Shown: piece by piece, positions 1 to 8,374 of the stretch
How positions within the stretch are numbered: the first letter of the stretch is position 1
Layout: every line of letters begins with the position of its first letter
Assembly (NCBI GenBank): GCA_039025855.1
Contig: JBCCNL010000012.1
Span: 12,460 to 76,459, forward strand
DNA from: JBCCOW01 sp039025855
GTDB lineage: Bacteria; Planctomycetota; Phycisphaerae; Phycisphaerales; Phycisphaeraceae
Reading direction: 5' to 3'
DNA length: 64,000 nt
Program-made: the position numbers and the translations under genes
The notes under the pieces: model-generated
What the model saw: the letters and a program-made list of their open reading frames with translations, nothing else
Databases searched by the model: none
What the model was told of the DNA's origin: nothing

Positions 1-411
1 TTTCAAGCCGTACTACGTGAAAATCGCATCGTTCAACCTGAAATCGAATCTTGCCTACGCTTTCATGATTGGCATGTTGCCGCATACGTCGAGTTAGCAA
101 AGTTCGTCGCTAAAAAGACCAATGCTTCTGATGACATTTCGGGCTTCGATACTGAAGAGTGGCTGCTACTGGCTCTGGGCGAGTTCGTATGGTTCTCGCT
201 ACCAGACCTGATAGAAGGACCGCAACGCGAGCGTCTTTTGGAACTCGGCAACGCCAGTACCCACCCAATCATAAACAAGTTCGACGGCGTTCATCTATTA
301 CCCCCTGGCTACCCGCTTTCTTACGGGAAAATCCGTCAAGGCGAAACCACCAAGTATGGACACTCCCGATGGGACCTCTACTCACCCGCTACCGCGGATG
401 AGAAGAGATGA
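1..411 (+). CDS. 3' end of an unrecognised protein-coding gene (partial)
   Basis: Frame 1 is open from the first base to a TGA at 409-411, giving 136 residues of the C-terminal part of a protein whose start lies outside the window. The product is soluble, rich in Trp, Tyr and acidic residues, with an EEWLLLALGEFVWF stretch that looks helical; no signal peptide, transmembrane segment or catalytic motif is visible. Base composition is clearly less GC-rich than the bulk of the window, as in the other genes up to about 4.4 kb, which suggests an accessory region. I do not recognise the family and assign no function. That it is coding rests on the long uninterrupted frame with balanced amino-acid content. 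Confidence 0.55.
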   Translation, partial: FQAVLRENRIVQPEIESCLRFHDWHVAAYVELAKFVAKKTNASDDISGFDTEEWLLLALGEFVWFSLPDLIEGPQRERLLELGNASTHPIINKFDGVHLLPPGYPLSYGKIRQGETTKYGHSRWDLYSPATADEKR

Positions 412-722
412 TCCGATCTATACGGTCGATTCAGTTCGGCACGATGAACCCGTTCCAAAGACTGCCAAGGCTGTGAATGCGGCGCGGGGGCGATGGTGGG
501 GAGCGTGAGGACGACGGGGGCGTTGGCGGCGGCGGGTGGCTGGGGCAGAGGCTTGCCGGTGCCCCGGCTGCAACCTGCGACACCTGATGTCGCGGTCTTC
601 TCTGAGGCAGATCGGCCATACAGCTAATTACGGACCTCCGTGCGTTACGGCATGTTTGCGGTGGCATGAGAAGGGACGCGGTCGTACATTGACAGCGACG
701 ACACTGAAGAAGTGAGGTTGAA
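412..722. other. Intergenic stretch without a recognisable gene
   Basis: About 310 bases separate the first stop from the lipoprotein start at 723. The only open frames here translate to proline/serine/arginine-rich strings with no coding character. No tRNA, hairpin terminator or repeat was recognised. Promoter elements for the downstream gene must lie here but none is convincing. Confidence 0.4.
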
Positions 723-1688
723 ATGATGCGAGCGATCCTGGCTCTGATTCCTGCTCTGCTTGTCGGCTGCGAAGACCGATCGAGTCAGCACGTGGTTCCA
801 TCAGAGACCGCACCGCAATTCCAGGTGTTTGACGGGGCAACCGCACCGGCTGCACTGTCAAAGCCGCTGGTCGAAGCCAAGCGTCGTCATGCCACACGGC
901 TCGTCAGGTCCTCCGCCTCGTCGGGTCCGCCAGACCAACCGCCGGGCAAGGTCTTTGACCTGGTGTATTACAAGGCACCGGTTGGCGAGCTCGCGGCGTA
1001 CCTCACCAAGGACCCCGGGGACGGCATCAAGTATCCGGCAATCGTTTGGATTAAAGGCGGCGACACCAATTCCATTAGCGACGTGTGGTCGCCGCGGCCA
1101 CGCCGGAACGACCAGTCGGTCCGGGCTTTCCGCGACGCTGGCATTGTCATGATGTTCCCCTCGCAGCGCGGCGGGAATAACAACCCGGGCCGCCGCGAAG
1201 GCTTTTACGGTGAGGTCGCCGACATCCTCGCGGCAACCGATTATCTCGCGAGCCTCCCTTATGTCGACCCCAACCGGATCTACCTGGGCGGTCACAGCAC
1301 AGGCGGGACGCTCGCGATGCTCATAGGGGCGAGTTCCGATCGCTACAGCGCGGTTTTCTCGCTGGGACCCGTGGCGACTGCCGCACAATATGGCGGCGAG
1401 TTCGTGTTCTGCGATCCAGAGGACAAGCAATAGATGCAGCTCCGGTCACCGTATTACTGGATGCATACCGTCAAGAGCCCCATGTATGTTCTGGAAGGGG
1501 AGTTCGGAAACTGGCAAGGCGCCGTCGAAGTGATGGCCCGTCAGAACTCAAACCCGAACGTCAGTTTCATCAAAGTCCCGAACCACGACCACTTCACCGT
1601 CATCGCGCCACTAGTCGAGTTGCTGGCCGCCCAGATCGTTGAGAGCAAGATCAGGATCACTGAAAAGGCGCTGAAGGCGTTGCGATAG
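723..1688 (+). pseudogene. Alpha/beta hydrolase lipoprotein interrupted by one in-frame TAG
   Basis: The first part (723-1433) begins with a lipoprotein signal, MMRAILALIPALLVGC, whose LVGC is a lipobox, and carries the nucleophile elbow GHSTGG near residue 197 plus an oxyanion-type YPAIVWIKGG strand. It ends at TAG 1431-1433. Translation in the same frame continues at once from 1434 (ATG CAG CTC CGG...) for 84 residues and supplies the rest of the fold, including the likely catalytic His in NHDHF. Neither half alone has a full catalytic triad. A single change such as GAG to TAG would explain it. In relatives I remember, this position reads like KELELRSP, which fits a lost Glu, but that is recollection. 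The alternatives are a base-call error, readthrough, or re-initiation at the ATG directly after the stop. Confidence 0.75.
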
Positions 1689-1949
1689 GCGGCATCAGTC
1701 AGGGCCTGACCGCAACGACCCATGCGTTGGCCATGCCTTTCGCGGTCCGCCTGCTCCGTCTGGATACACCGGGACCCAGACGCACACCAGCATCTTTGCC
1801 ATGGATTGAAGCGCCACGGCATCCAGACCCACCGAGTCGGCTCTCACGGGTTGCCTGACTGGGGACCGCCTTGTCTTGGGCTCCCCATGCCGCTAGCTTG
1901 CCAGCGTCAAGACACGGCCGGACCCCCCTGAGCAGCACGCGCCCCGCGC

Positions 1950-2813
1950 ATGATCATCACCAACCAGTTCGTCCTCATCAATTACCCCAAGACGGGGACG
2001 ACCTTCGCGCGGTCGGCCATCTCGGCGGTCTACGGCATCAAAAACACACGCTTCACCCGGCTCCTGAGGAAGCTCGGTATCCAACAAACCGCTCTGCGGG
2101 AACTCACGTTCCCCAAGCTCTACGGCGACTACGACCCGTCTTACCGCGACCAGCACGGCGTCTACCGGCAGATCCCCGACGAAGACCGCAGCAAGCGCAT
2201 CGTCAGCATCGTGCGCAACCCGCTCTACAAATACCGCTCAAGCTATGTGTATGGCTGGTGGAAGAAGCACCCTCCCTACGCGTTGGAGGAGGTCCTCAAG
2301 GATTTTCCGACATTCCCCGAGATCTCGTTTTCGCAGTTTTATGACCTGCTTAATCATCCCCGGGTCAGCGAAGACCGGATCAGCGTCCCCGAGGCGAGGT
2401 CGATCGGGAACTACACCCGTATGTTTCTGGTGTTCTATGCCGAGGACCCGGATTCCGCGGCCTCGGCTGTGATCACTGGGGAACCTTTAGCCCGGGTTGT
2501 TCCGCGGATCACGTTCCTGCATCAAGAAACGCTGCGGGATGAGCTCGTTGCGTTTCTGAAGCAAGTGGGCATCGCGGAAGCCAAGGCAAAAAGGGTGTAC
2601 CGCCTCGAAGCCAGGAATGTCAGCTCGCAGAACGAGAAGTCTGGCATCCCCAAAGACGAGATCAAGTCCGTTTCAACACGGATTCTTTCGGATGAGAGGC
2701 ACTTCCTTGAAGTGTTTCCCGAGTATCGGGAGCAGCTGAATCAGCTGGCGGAGTCTGGTGTGATAGAGGCTCGTGAGGACTCGATCGCCGAGCCTCGGAC
2801 GCTTGGCGGGTGA
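1950..2813 (+). CDS. Sulfotransferase family protein
   Basis: This 287-residue protein has the two signatures of PAPS-dependent sulfotransferases. The 5'-phosphosulfate loop is NYPKTGTTF (residues 11-19), with Lys and Thr where the family binds PAPS. The 3'-phosphate binding region is IVSIVRNPLYKYRSSY (about 84-99), with the conserved Arg and Ser. There is no signal peptide or membrane segment, so it is probably cytosolic or Golgi-type-like without an anchor. The acceptor cannot be read from the sequence; carbohydrate or exopolysaccharide is the usual target for such bacterial enzymes. A second, more divergent sulfotransferase lies 0.9 kb downstream. The start is ATG at 1950, just after a short GC-rich leader without an obvious Shine-Dalgarno sequence. 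Confidence 0.85.
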   Translation: MIITNQFVLINYPKTGTTFARSAISAVYGIKNTRFTRLLRKLGIQQTALRELTFPKLYGDYDPSYRDQHGVYRQIPDEDRSKRIVSIVRNPLYKYRSSYVYGWWKKHPPYALEEVLKDFPTFPEISFSQFYDLLNHPRVSEDRISVPEARSIGNYTRMFLVFYAEDPDSAASAVITGEPLARVVPRITFLHQETLRDELVAFLKQVGIAEAKAKRVYRLEARNVSSQNEKSGIPKDEIKSVSTRILSDERHFLEVFPEYREQLNQLAESGVIEAREDSIAEPRTLGG

Positions 2814-2932
2814 GGCTGGCTGCTCCAGAAGCGTCAGCGGGCGGATGATGCGGATCGCGGGCTCGGCATGAGCGGTACCCAGACGGACGTCCGTGGGCGG
2901 TCGGCAACCCAGATTCGTACACTGAGCCAGAT

Positions 2933-3283
2933 ATGTCCGACCTACTCTTCACTTACCAAAACGGAGACCGCTACGAGCCCGACGAGTGGTCATCGGACGT
3001 AGCTCGGATTAGTGATCGTCGGGTCATGGAAACGATTGAACGGGCGCTCGAGGCCGGGGCAATCGTTGCCGTCGAACACTGGCACTATCGCGGGGCGAAC
3101 GGGCCTGACCGAAAGATCTTCGACGATTTTGAAACATTCACGGATTACCTGTCGGAGACGGCGTTTGCGGGCGATGCCATACACGTTTTTCCGATCAACG
3201 ACGCGCTGCAGGAAGGGAACCAACTTGCTTGGGGTAAATGCCCGGATACTGATGGACTCGCCCCGCGCAAAGGTGCCTACTGA
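2933..3283 (+). CDS. Small acidic hypothetical protein
   Basis: A 116-residue soluble protein (start MSDLLFTYQNGDRYEPDEW) with no signal peptide or membrane segment. It has alternating acidic and aromatic residues, one VEHWHYRG segment in the middle, and a helix-like RRVMETIERALEAGAIVAV. I do not recognise the family. It lies between two sulfotransferase genes in the lower-GC left end of the window. No operon link is obvious, because more than 100 bases separate it from the gene before and almost 400 from the next. The composition looks coding and the length suits a small single-domain protein. Function unknown. Confidence 0.6.
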   Translation: MSDLLFTYQNGDRYEPDEWSSDVARISDRRVMETIERALEAGAIVAVEHWHYRGANGPDRKIFDDFETFTDYLSETAFAGDAIHVFPINDALQEGNQLAWGKCPDTDGLAPRKGAY

Positions 3284-3667
3284 TAGCTAGTCCAGAGTCA
3301 CATCGGAACGGGCTGCACGCAGGGACGAGTCGCTCGGGCTTCGACGTATTGGACAGCCCAAACGCCTACCCGTTTTCGGATCGAGTCGGTTGATTACTCA
3401 AGGACTGCGTTACGAGCTGGGTATGCTCTGACCCCGTCGCCTAAAGATGTTCCATACATTCTGAGTCGGCGTGAAACTTTGACATCGCCTTGCGGAGGCG
3501 ATCCTTGTCCTCTCGTGCAAACCACGATAGTTTTCTTTTAACTAACACAGGCATTGACTCTACGACTCCAGATCTTCCTTCGCACAACACGTGTGAAGCC
3601 ATCTAGAGACCGCCCCTAACTGAATAGGACAAGAAGCATTCGTCGGCTCTCCCCACACCACCAATAC
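3284..3667. other. Intergenic stretch, comparatively AT-rich
   Basis: About 380 bases without a convincing gene on either strand. The segment around 3525-3550 is AT-rich for this genome and probably contains the promoter of the downstream sulfotransferase, but I cannot place -35 and -10 boxes with confidence. No repeat or RNA gene was recognised. Confidence 0.4.
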
Positions 3668-4432
3668 TTGATCTTCAGAAGGTCTCGCCCACAGTCGGTC
3701 TACTTTTACACCTTTCACAAGTGTGCCAGCTCGCTTTTTAGTGTCTACGTCCTGAAGAATATCCGTGGCCTGCGCCATATCGATTACGCAGCTCAGCTCT
3801 ATTCGGGAAAACGGGGTGTTCACAAGCCGCTCCAATTTAAAGACAAAGGCTTTGTCTACGGACCTATCCGGATCTCTGCCCCCGAGGCGGGTCCGGTTGG
3901 CCAGGTGCTTGTCAAGCAGACGGTCGATCACGATTTTGTCCGAGACAAAACCGCCTTGTTTTTTGTGCGTGACCCGCGTGACATCCTGGTCTCGTCGTAC
4001 TACTCGTTCGGCATGACCCATGCATTGGCCAAGCTGGATGCGATACGCGAACTACAGGAAGAGAGGAGGCGACTGGTCCGCGAGAAGACGCTCGACGAGT
4101 ACGTACTGTACGCAGCAGAAAAGCAGAATGAGCTCTTCAGGGTTCTTTACGATCTGTCCAACGCTTGTGCACGGAGTGTCATTCTCAGATACGAAGATAT
4201 GGTTAATCGTTTTGATTCGTTTGCGGGTGACCTGGAACGCTATGTGTCGTTCAAGGTCGGAGTCGTTCAGAGTATCTACGAGAAGTCCCGCCCCAAGGAA
4301 AAGGAAGACCTCACTTCCCATCGCCGCTCGGGGCAGGTCCAGGGTTTCAGGCAGAAGCTCCGGCCAGAGACGATCGCTGCGCTCAACGAACAACTCGCAG
4401 AGACTCTGGCGTTGTTCGGGTATGAGGTATGA
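3668..4432 (+). CDS. Divergent sulfotransferase
   Basis: 254 residues. Near the N terminus, FYTFHKCASSLFS (about 13-25) sits where sulfotransferases carry the PAPS 5'-phosphosulfate loop; His-Lys-Cys-Ala-Ser-Ser replaces the usual PKTGT(T/S). The 3'-phosphate region LFFVRDPRDILVSSYYSFG (98-115) is textbook, with Arg and Ser in place. The start is uncertain: 3668 is a TTG with no clear ribosome binding site and the protein may begin a little later. There is no signal peptide. Base composition is lower in GC than the following genes, as in the first sulfotransferase at 1950, consistent with acquired cell-surface or polysaccharide functions. Substrate unknown. Confidence 0.78.
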   Translation: MIFRRSRPQSVYFYTFHKCASSLFSVYVLKNIRGLRHIDYAAQLYSGKRGVHKPLQFKDKGFVYGPIRISAPEAGPVGQVLVKQTVDHDFVRDKTALFFVRDPRDILVSSYYSFGMTHALAKLDAIRELQEERRRLVREKTLDEYVLYAAEKQNELFRVLYDLSNACARSVILRYEDMVNRFDSFAGDLERYVSFKVGVVQSIYEKSRPKEKEDLTSHRRSGQVQGFRQKLRPETIAALNEQLAETLALFGYEV

Positions 4433-4482
4433 CAAGACGCTATGCCAAGGCGTCGGTCGGTTTGGATGCGTGGGTAGTCGCG

Positions 4483-5352
4483 TTAAAACAGGAACCGGAG
4501 TTCGAGCAGGAGGGAGAGTTCGGGTTCGGGGCGATGGTCGAGGTCCTGGGCAAGGGGCAGGGCGACGGAGAGGCCGACGGCATAGGTCGGGCCTTCGAGC
4601 ATGAGGCCGGGAGCGATGAGGAGCTCGGTATCGCGGTTGGTTTCGTAGCGAAACAGGAGTTCCTGAGTGAGGTACCAGGAGCGGCGGGAGCGAGAGGTGT
4701 AGGCGTTGGGGGCGAGGCGGTAGAGGTAGCTAAACTCGGAGCGGAAGGCGTCGGCGTCGGATTCGGAGAAGTTGACGGGGTTGGCGGTGTCGCCGGTGTT
4801 GAACTGGTAGCGGGCGGCGAGGTTGAGGCCGTGGCGGTCGTGGATGCGGGTGTAGGCGGCGCCGAGGAAGGGGTCGACGGAGTCGGAGGAGAAGCCGTCG
4901 ACGCCGGAGGGGAGTTCGAGGCCCGCGAAGACGGTGGCGCGTTGGGTGTTGATGGGTCCGGAGTCGTACTGCCAGAAGCGGTACTGGGCCATGAGGGTGA
5001 GGTCGGCGAGGCCCCACTCGGCGTCGTCGGCGGGGCGGTTGGCGGGGGTGGCTGTTGCGGGGAGGCTGGTGAAGTTTCGGTAGACGACGGGGAGGTGGGC
5101 CATGAGGGTGAACCGGCCGGTGATGCCGTAGCCGAGGACGGTTTCGTGTCGGAACTGGTCGACGTCGGGGTCGTTGAAGCTGTCGTACTGGAAGTACTGG
5201 CGGAGGACGAGGACGTCCTTGCCGGGCTGGACGGCGGCACCGGAGCGTGCGGTTTGTTGGGCGGAAGCGACAAGGCTGAAGCAGGCCGAGAGGGCCAGCA
5301 GGACGCCCAGCAGTAGGGGGCGTGGGATGCGTGGGGTGGAGGGGCGGTACAT
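4483..5352 (-). CDS. Outer-membrane beta-barrel protein of the MetA-pathway/transporter-like type
   Basis: 289 residues with a signal peptide (about 1-31, ending ..LVASAQQ) followed by amphipathic beta-strands rich in Tyr, Phe, Arg and Gly, and a C-terminal LLLELRFLF ending in Phe, as outer-membrane barrels do. The arrangement resembles the family annotated as transporter or Phenol_MetA_deg (PF13557). It is the last gene of a probable three-gene minus-strand operon, after the Na/Pi cotransporter (5858) and an HMA-domain lipoprotein (5401), with a 48-base gap to the latter. Together with the nearby P1B ATPase this suggests a role in metal or small-solute passage across the outer membrane. That role is inference from position; the barrel assignment is from sequence. 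Confidence 0.7.
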   Translation of the reverse strand: MYRPSTPRIPRPLLLGVLLALSACFSLVASAQQTARSGAAVQPGKDVLVLRQYFQYDSFNDPDVDQFRHETVLGYGITGRFTLMAHLPVVYRNFTSLPATATPANRPADDAEWGLADLTLMAQYRFWQYDSGPINTQRATVFAGLELPSGVDGFSSDSVDPFLGAAYTRIHDRHGLNLAARYQFNTGDTANPVNFSESDADAFRSEFSYLYRLAPNAYTSRSRRSWYLTQELLFRYETNRDTELLIAPGLMLEGPTYAVGLSVALPLAQDLDHRPEPELSLLLELRFLF

Positions 5353-5400
5353 CGGTGACGCCGAGGGGTGAAGCAGGTGGGGCGGGTGGGGCGTACGCGA

Positions 5401-5808
5401 TCAGGAGTCGGTGGGCATGGTGACGGAGACGGGGGTGAACCCGGCGTCGTGGACGGCCTGGAAGAGGCGGTCGGCGGAGGGCCAGTCGGTGTTGGGGGTG
5501 AGGCCCATGAGGAGCTGGCCGGTGCCGAGGTCGAGCTCGATCTGTTCGACGGCGGGGAGGCGTTGGATCTGCTTGGTGAGGCTGTGGGCGCAGAGCGGGC
5601 AGCTGAGGCCGGTGACTTCGACACGGGCGACGGCGAGGCCGGTCCGGATGAGTTGCGTCTGGGGGGTATCGTCGGCGGCGTCTTGCGCTTCGGGGTTCGC
5701 TGGGTTTTGGGTCGACCCGGGCGTCGTCGCACAGCCAACCAGCATGAGGGCCGCGAGGAGGGGTGACGTCCAAGGTAGGGTTCGTAGAAAGAGCTTCATC
5801 TTGGCCAT
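5401..5808 (-). CDS. Lipoprotein with heavy-metal-associated (HMA) domain
   Basis: 135 residues. The N terminus MAKMKLFLRTLPWTSP leads into a hydrophobic segment and the lipobox LVGC (Cys26), so the protein should be lipid-anchored. After an Asp/Pro/Gln-rich linker there is one HMA fold from about 60 to 130, with the metal site GLSCPLC (Cys70 and Cys73) in the classic beta-alpha-beta-beta-alpha-beta layout. HMA domains bind Cu, Zn, Cd or Hg and are usually cytosolic or fused to P1B ATPases; here the domain is predicted to be extracytoplasmic. ATG 5808 was chosen because a TTG 39 bases upstream would add a non-signal extension; ATG 5799 is also possible. It lies between the cotransporter (50-base gap) and the barrel (48-base gap). 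Confidence 0.8.
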   Translation of the reverse strand: MAKMKLFLRTLPWTSPLLAALMLVGCATTPGSTQNPANPEAQDAADDTPQTQLIRTGLAVARVEVTGLSCPLCAHSLTKQIQRLPAVEQIELDLGTGQLLMGLTPNTDWPSADRLFQAVHDAGFTPVSVTMPTDS

Positions 5809-5857
5809 GCTACGGACAGAAGGGCGGCTGGGCTCGACTCCATCCAATAATGGTGTC

Positions 5858-7486
5858 TCACGCGTCGTGGTGCCCTTCGGCGATCGCGTAAGCGACGTGG
5901 GTGACGCTGCTGTTGATCAGGCGGAGGTGGGTGAGGATGTCGAGGTAGACGGCGCTGGACTCGTGGGACTGGGGCTCGCCCTGACGCATGCGGGTGAAGT
6001 GGTGGTCGCGGAGCTGACGGGAGGCTTCGTTGAGGGCGTGCTTGTGGCGGAGGAGTTGGTCGGCGAGGGTGGGGTCGCGGGTGGCGAAGGCGGTCTCGGC
6101 GATGAGGAGGTTCTCGGCGACTTTTTTATAGAAGCCGTCGAGCTCGGCCCAGCCCTCGTCGGAGAACCAGACCTCGGTGCGGGCGCGTTTGACGACGAGG
6201 TCGGCGAGGTTCTTGTCGATGATGTCGCCGATGGTTTCGAGTTCGTTGAGGTAGCGGAGCTGGGCCATGACCTCGGTGGAAGTGGTTTCGTCGGTGTCTT
6301 CGCCGACGATGCGGGCGAGGTAGCGTTTGACCTCGGTGTCGAGGAGGTCGACGTGGTCGTCGCGCTGCTGGACGGAGTGGGCGAGGTCGGGGTCGCGGTG
6401 GAGCATGGCCTGCCAGAGGTCGTCGAGCATGGAGCGGACGATGGCGGAGACGCGGAGGACTTCCTGGCGGGATTGGCCGGTAGCGAGAGCGAGGCCGTCG
6501 ATGTGGGCGTTGTTGATGTAGCGGGGGCCGAAGGGTGCGGGCTGTTCGTCTTCGGGTGGGGCGGGGAGGATCTGGGTGACGATGCGGTAGACGAGCCCGA
6601 TGATCGGGAGGAACAGCAGGGCCATGGTGAGGTTGAAGCCGCTGTGGAAGAGGGCGATCCGGCCATCGACGGTGAGGGGGGTCTGGTCGACGGCACCGAG
6701 GATGGGGGTGGTGAGGGTGAGCAGGAGAGCGGCGGTGGTGAGCTTGCAGAGGAGGTTGCCGAGGGCGAGTCGGCGGGCGTCGAGGGTGTTGGCGGCAACG
6801 ATGAGTAGGGTGAGGGCAGTGCCAACGTTGGCGCCGATGACGATGGGCAGTGCGAGGGCGAGGGGGTTGAGGCCGCCGAGGTCGGCGTCGGCGAGCCCGA
6901 TGGCGAGGCCGATGGTGGCGGTGGAGGACTGCAGGGCGACGGCGAGGACGACGGCGATGCCGGCGAGGAGCAGGGGGTAGCGGGCGGCGAGGGTGAGCAG
7001 GTCGATGAGGTCGCCGTCGGGGGGGATGGAGGAGGCGGCCTGTGAGATGGTGCCGATGCCGAGGAAGATGAAGCCGAGGGAGAGCAGGAGCTGGCCGACG
7101 CCGCGGAGGGTTTGTCGGCGGGTGAACTGGAAGAGGACGACGCCGAGGGCGATGAAGGCGGCGGCGGACTGGTCGAGGCGGAGTGCGATGAGCAGGACCA
7201 TGACGGTGAGCCCGACGTCGGCGCCGAGCATGAGGGGTAGGACGCGTCTTGCAGGGAGGTGTCCATCGCGGACGGTCTGGACGGCGAGGACGGACATGGT
7301 GGTGGAGGAGGGGGCGACCACAGCGACGCCGACGCCGGCAAGGAAGGCTCGGGTTCGGGAGCAGGCGAAGCGTTGGAGGAGCGGGCCGAGGCGTTTGCCG
7401 ACGAGGCGGTCGAGGGCCTTTCGGAGGAAGCGGACGCCGAACAGGATGAGGGCTACGCCGCCGGCGATGTGGACGAGGAGGAGCAT
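5858..7486 (-). CDS. Na+/phosphate cotransporter family protein with PhoU-like C-terminal domain
   Basis: 542 residues from the chosen ATG. The N-terminal half has two Na/Pi cotransporter repeats with many membrane helices and the QSS-type signature AVALQSSTATIGLAIG, plus APSSTTMSVLAVQ in the first repeat. The C-terminal part (about residues 330-540) is a helical PhoU-like domain with repeated LRYLNELETIGDIIDKNLADL-type helices. The family (NptA/YjbB type) exports or imports phosphate with sodium. ATG 7486 places the first membrane helix (MLLLVHIAGG) at the N terminus, as in relatives; a GTG at 7543 would add 19 Pro/Arg-rich residues. It is probably the first gene of the minus-strand unit with the HMA lipoprotein and barrel. 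Confidence 0.85.
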   Translation of the reverse strand: MLLLVHIAGGVALILFGVRFLRKALDRLVGKRLGPLLQRFACSRTRAFLAGVGVAVVAPSSTTMSVLAVQTVRDGHLPARRVLPLMLGADVGLTVMVLLIALRLDQSAAAFIALGVVLFQFTRRQTLRGVGQLLLSLGFIFLGIGTISQAASSIPPDGDLIDLLTLAARYPLLLAGIAVVLAVALQSSTATIGLAIGLADADLGGLNPLALALPIVIGANVGTALTLLIVAANTLDARRLALGNLLCKLTTAALLLTLTTPILGAVDQTPLTVDGRIALFHSGFNLTMALLFLPIIGLVYRIVTQILPAPPEDEQPAPFGPRYINNAHIDGLALATGQSRQEVLRVSAIVRSMLDDLWQAMLHRDPDLAHSVQQRDDHVDLLDTEVKRYLARIVGEDTDETTSTEVMAQLRYLNELETIGDIIDKNLADLVVKRARTEVWFSDEGWAELDGFYKKVAENLLIAETAFATRDPTLADQLLRHKHALNEASRQLRDHHFTRMRQGEPQSHESSAVYLDILTHLRLINSSVTHVAYAIAEGHHDA

Positions 7487-7655
7487 GGGTGGGGTCCGGG
7501 CCCGCGGTGTGGGTGTCGCGGGCGCAAACCGTGACTGTAGCACAATGTGAGCTTTGCGCTAGCGATATGAGAATCCTGAGCGGGCGGCCGGCTTTTGGCG
7601 GGGCATCACGGGTGTAGACTCCGGGCTGTTTAAAGCCAGCCCGCATCACCAACGG

Positions 7656-8262
7656 ATGAGTACTCAGAAGTCATCCGAAACCCCGCCATCAACACCTTTG
7701 CCGTTGCTGTCTTCGCGACGCTGAGCCTTACCACGGTCGCGTTTGCACATGATACGTCGCACAGCGGCGGCTTCATCTCGGGCCTGAGCCACCCGGTGCT
7801 GGGGTTTGATCACCTGCTGGCGATGATCAGCGTGGGGACTCTGAGTGCACAGATGGGGGACAAGGCGATCTGGACGGTGCCGTTGACATTTGTCGCGTTG
7901 ATGCTGGTCGGCGGAGTGCTTGGGATGCAGGGTGTGCCGCTGTTTTAGGCAGAGTTGGGGATTGCGTAGTCGGTGTTGGCCTTGGGAATCGCACTTGCGG
8001 CGGACCGCAAGTTCCCGGCGATCGCTGCGATGATCTTCGTGGGGTTCTTTGCGATCTTCCACGGGCATGCCCACGGGATAGAGATGCCGGACATGGCCAA
8101 GCCCTTGCTGCGTGCGTTGGGCTTTGTGGTGGGGACCGCGGGGATCCACATCGCCGGGGTGGTGATCGGCCTGGTCCCGAAGAAGCTCGGGCATGGGTTC
8201 AGCTCTTGCGTTATGTCGGTGCGGCGATCGCGGGGATTGGGTTTCACCTGATTGTGATGTAG
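7656..8262 (+). pseudogene. Degraded HupE/UreJ-type membrane protein
   Basis: Conceptual translation shows a signal-like NPAINTFAVAVFATLSLTTVAFA, then HSGGFISGLSHPVLGFDHLLAM, the His/Asp signature of HupE/UreJ nickel/cobalt permease-like proteins, and later FHGHAHGIEMP. Several lesions break it. There is no start codon in the right frame, and the ATG at 7656 is out of frame. TAG occurs in frame at 7946-7948 and again 21 bases later. Near 8200 the frame slips, after which the tail resumes as QLLRYVGAAIAGIGFHLIVM and ends at TAG 8260-8262. Intact HupE proteins are about 190-200 residues, matching this span. It lies in a cluster of metal-related genes, so loss of a Ni/Co-type permease here is plausible. 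Assembly error is the alternative. Confidence 0.8.
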
Positions 8263-8374
8263 TTTGAGCAGACCGCAAAAGGGGCGAGAGGTGGTGTGAC
8301 CGGAAGGCTCATGTGTGTCGGGTGGTTCGTCATAAGGACCGTGGTAGAGTGGTTCTATGGAGAGGTGGTTGCAC

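Noticed and set aside
5411..7550. Plus-strand open frames opposite the HMA and Na/Pi genes
   Set aside because: They are antisense shadows with Gly/Val/Glu-rich or Arg/Ser-rich translation and no ribosome sites.
723..8262. Reassignment of TAG to an amino acid
   Set aside because: Several intact genes end in TAG at the expected place and the hupE remnant also has a frameshift and lost start, which fits decay.
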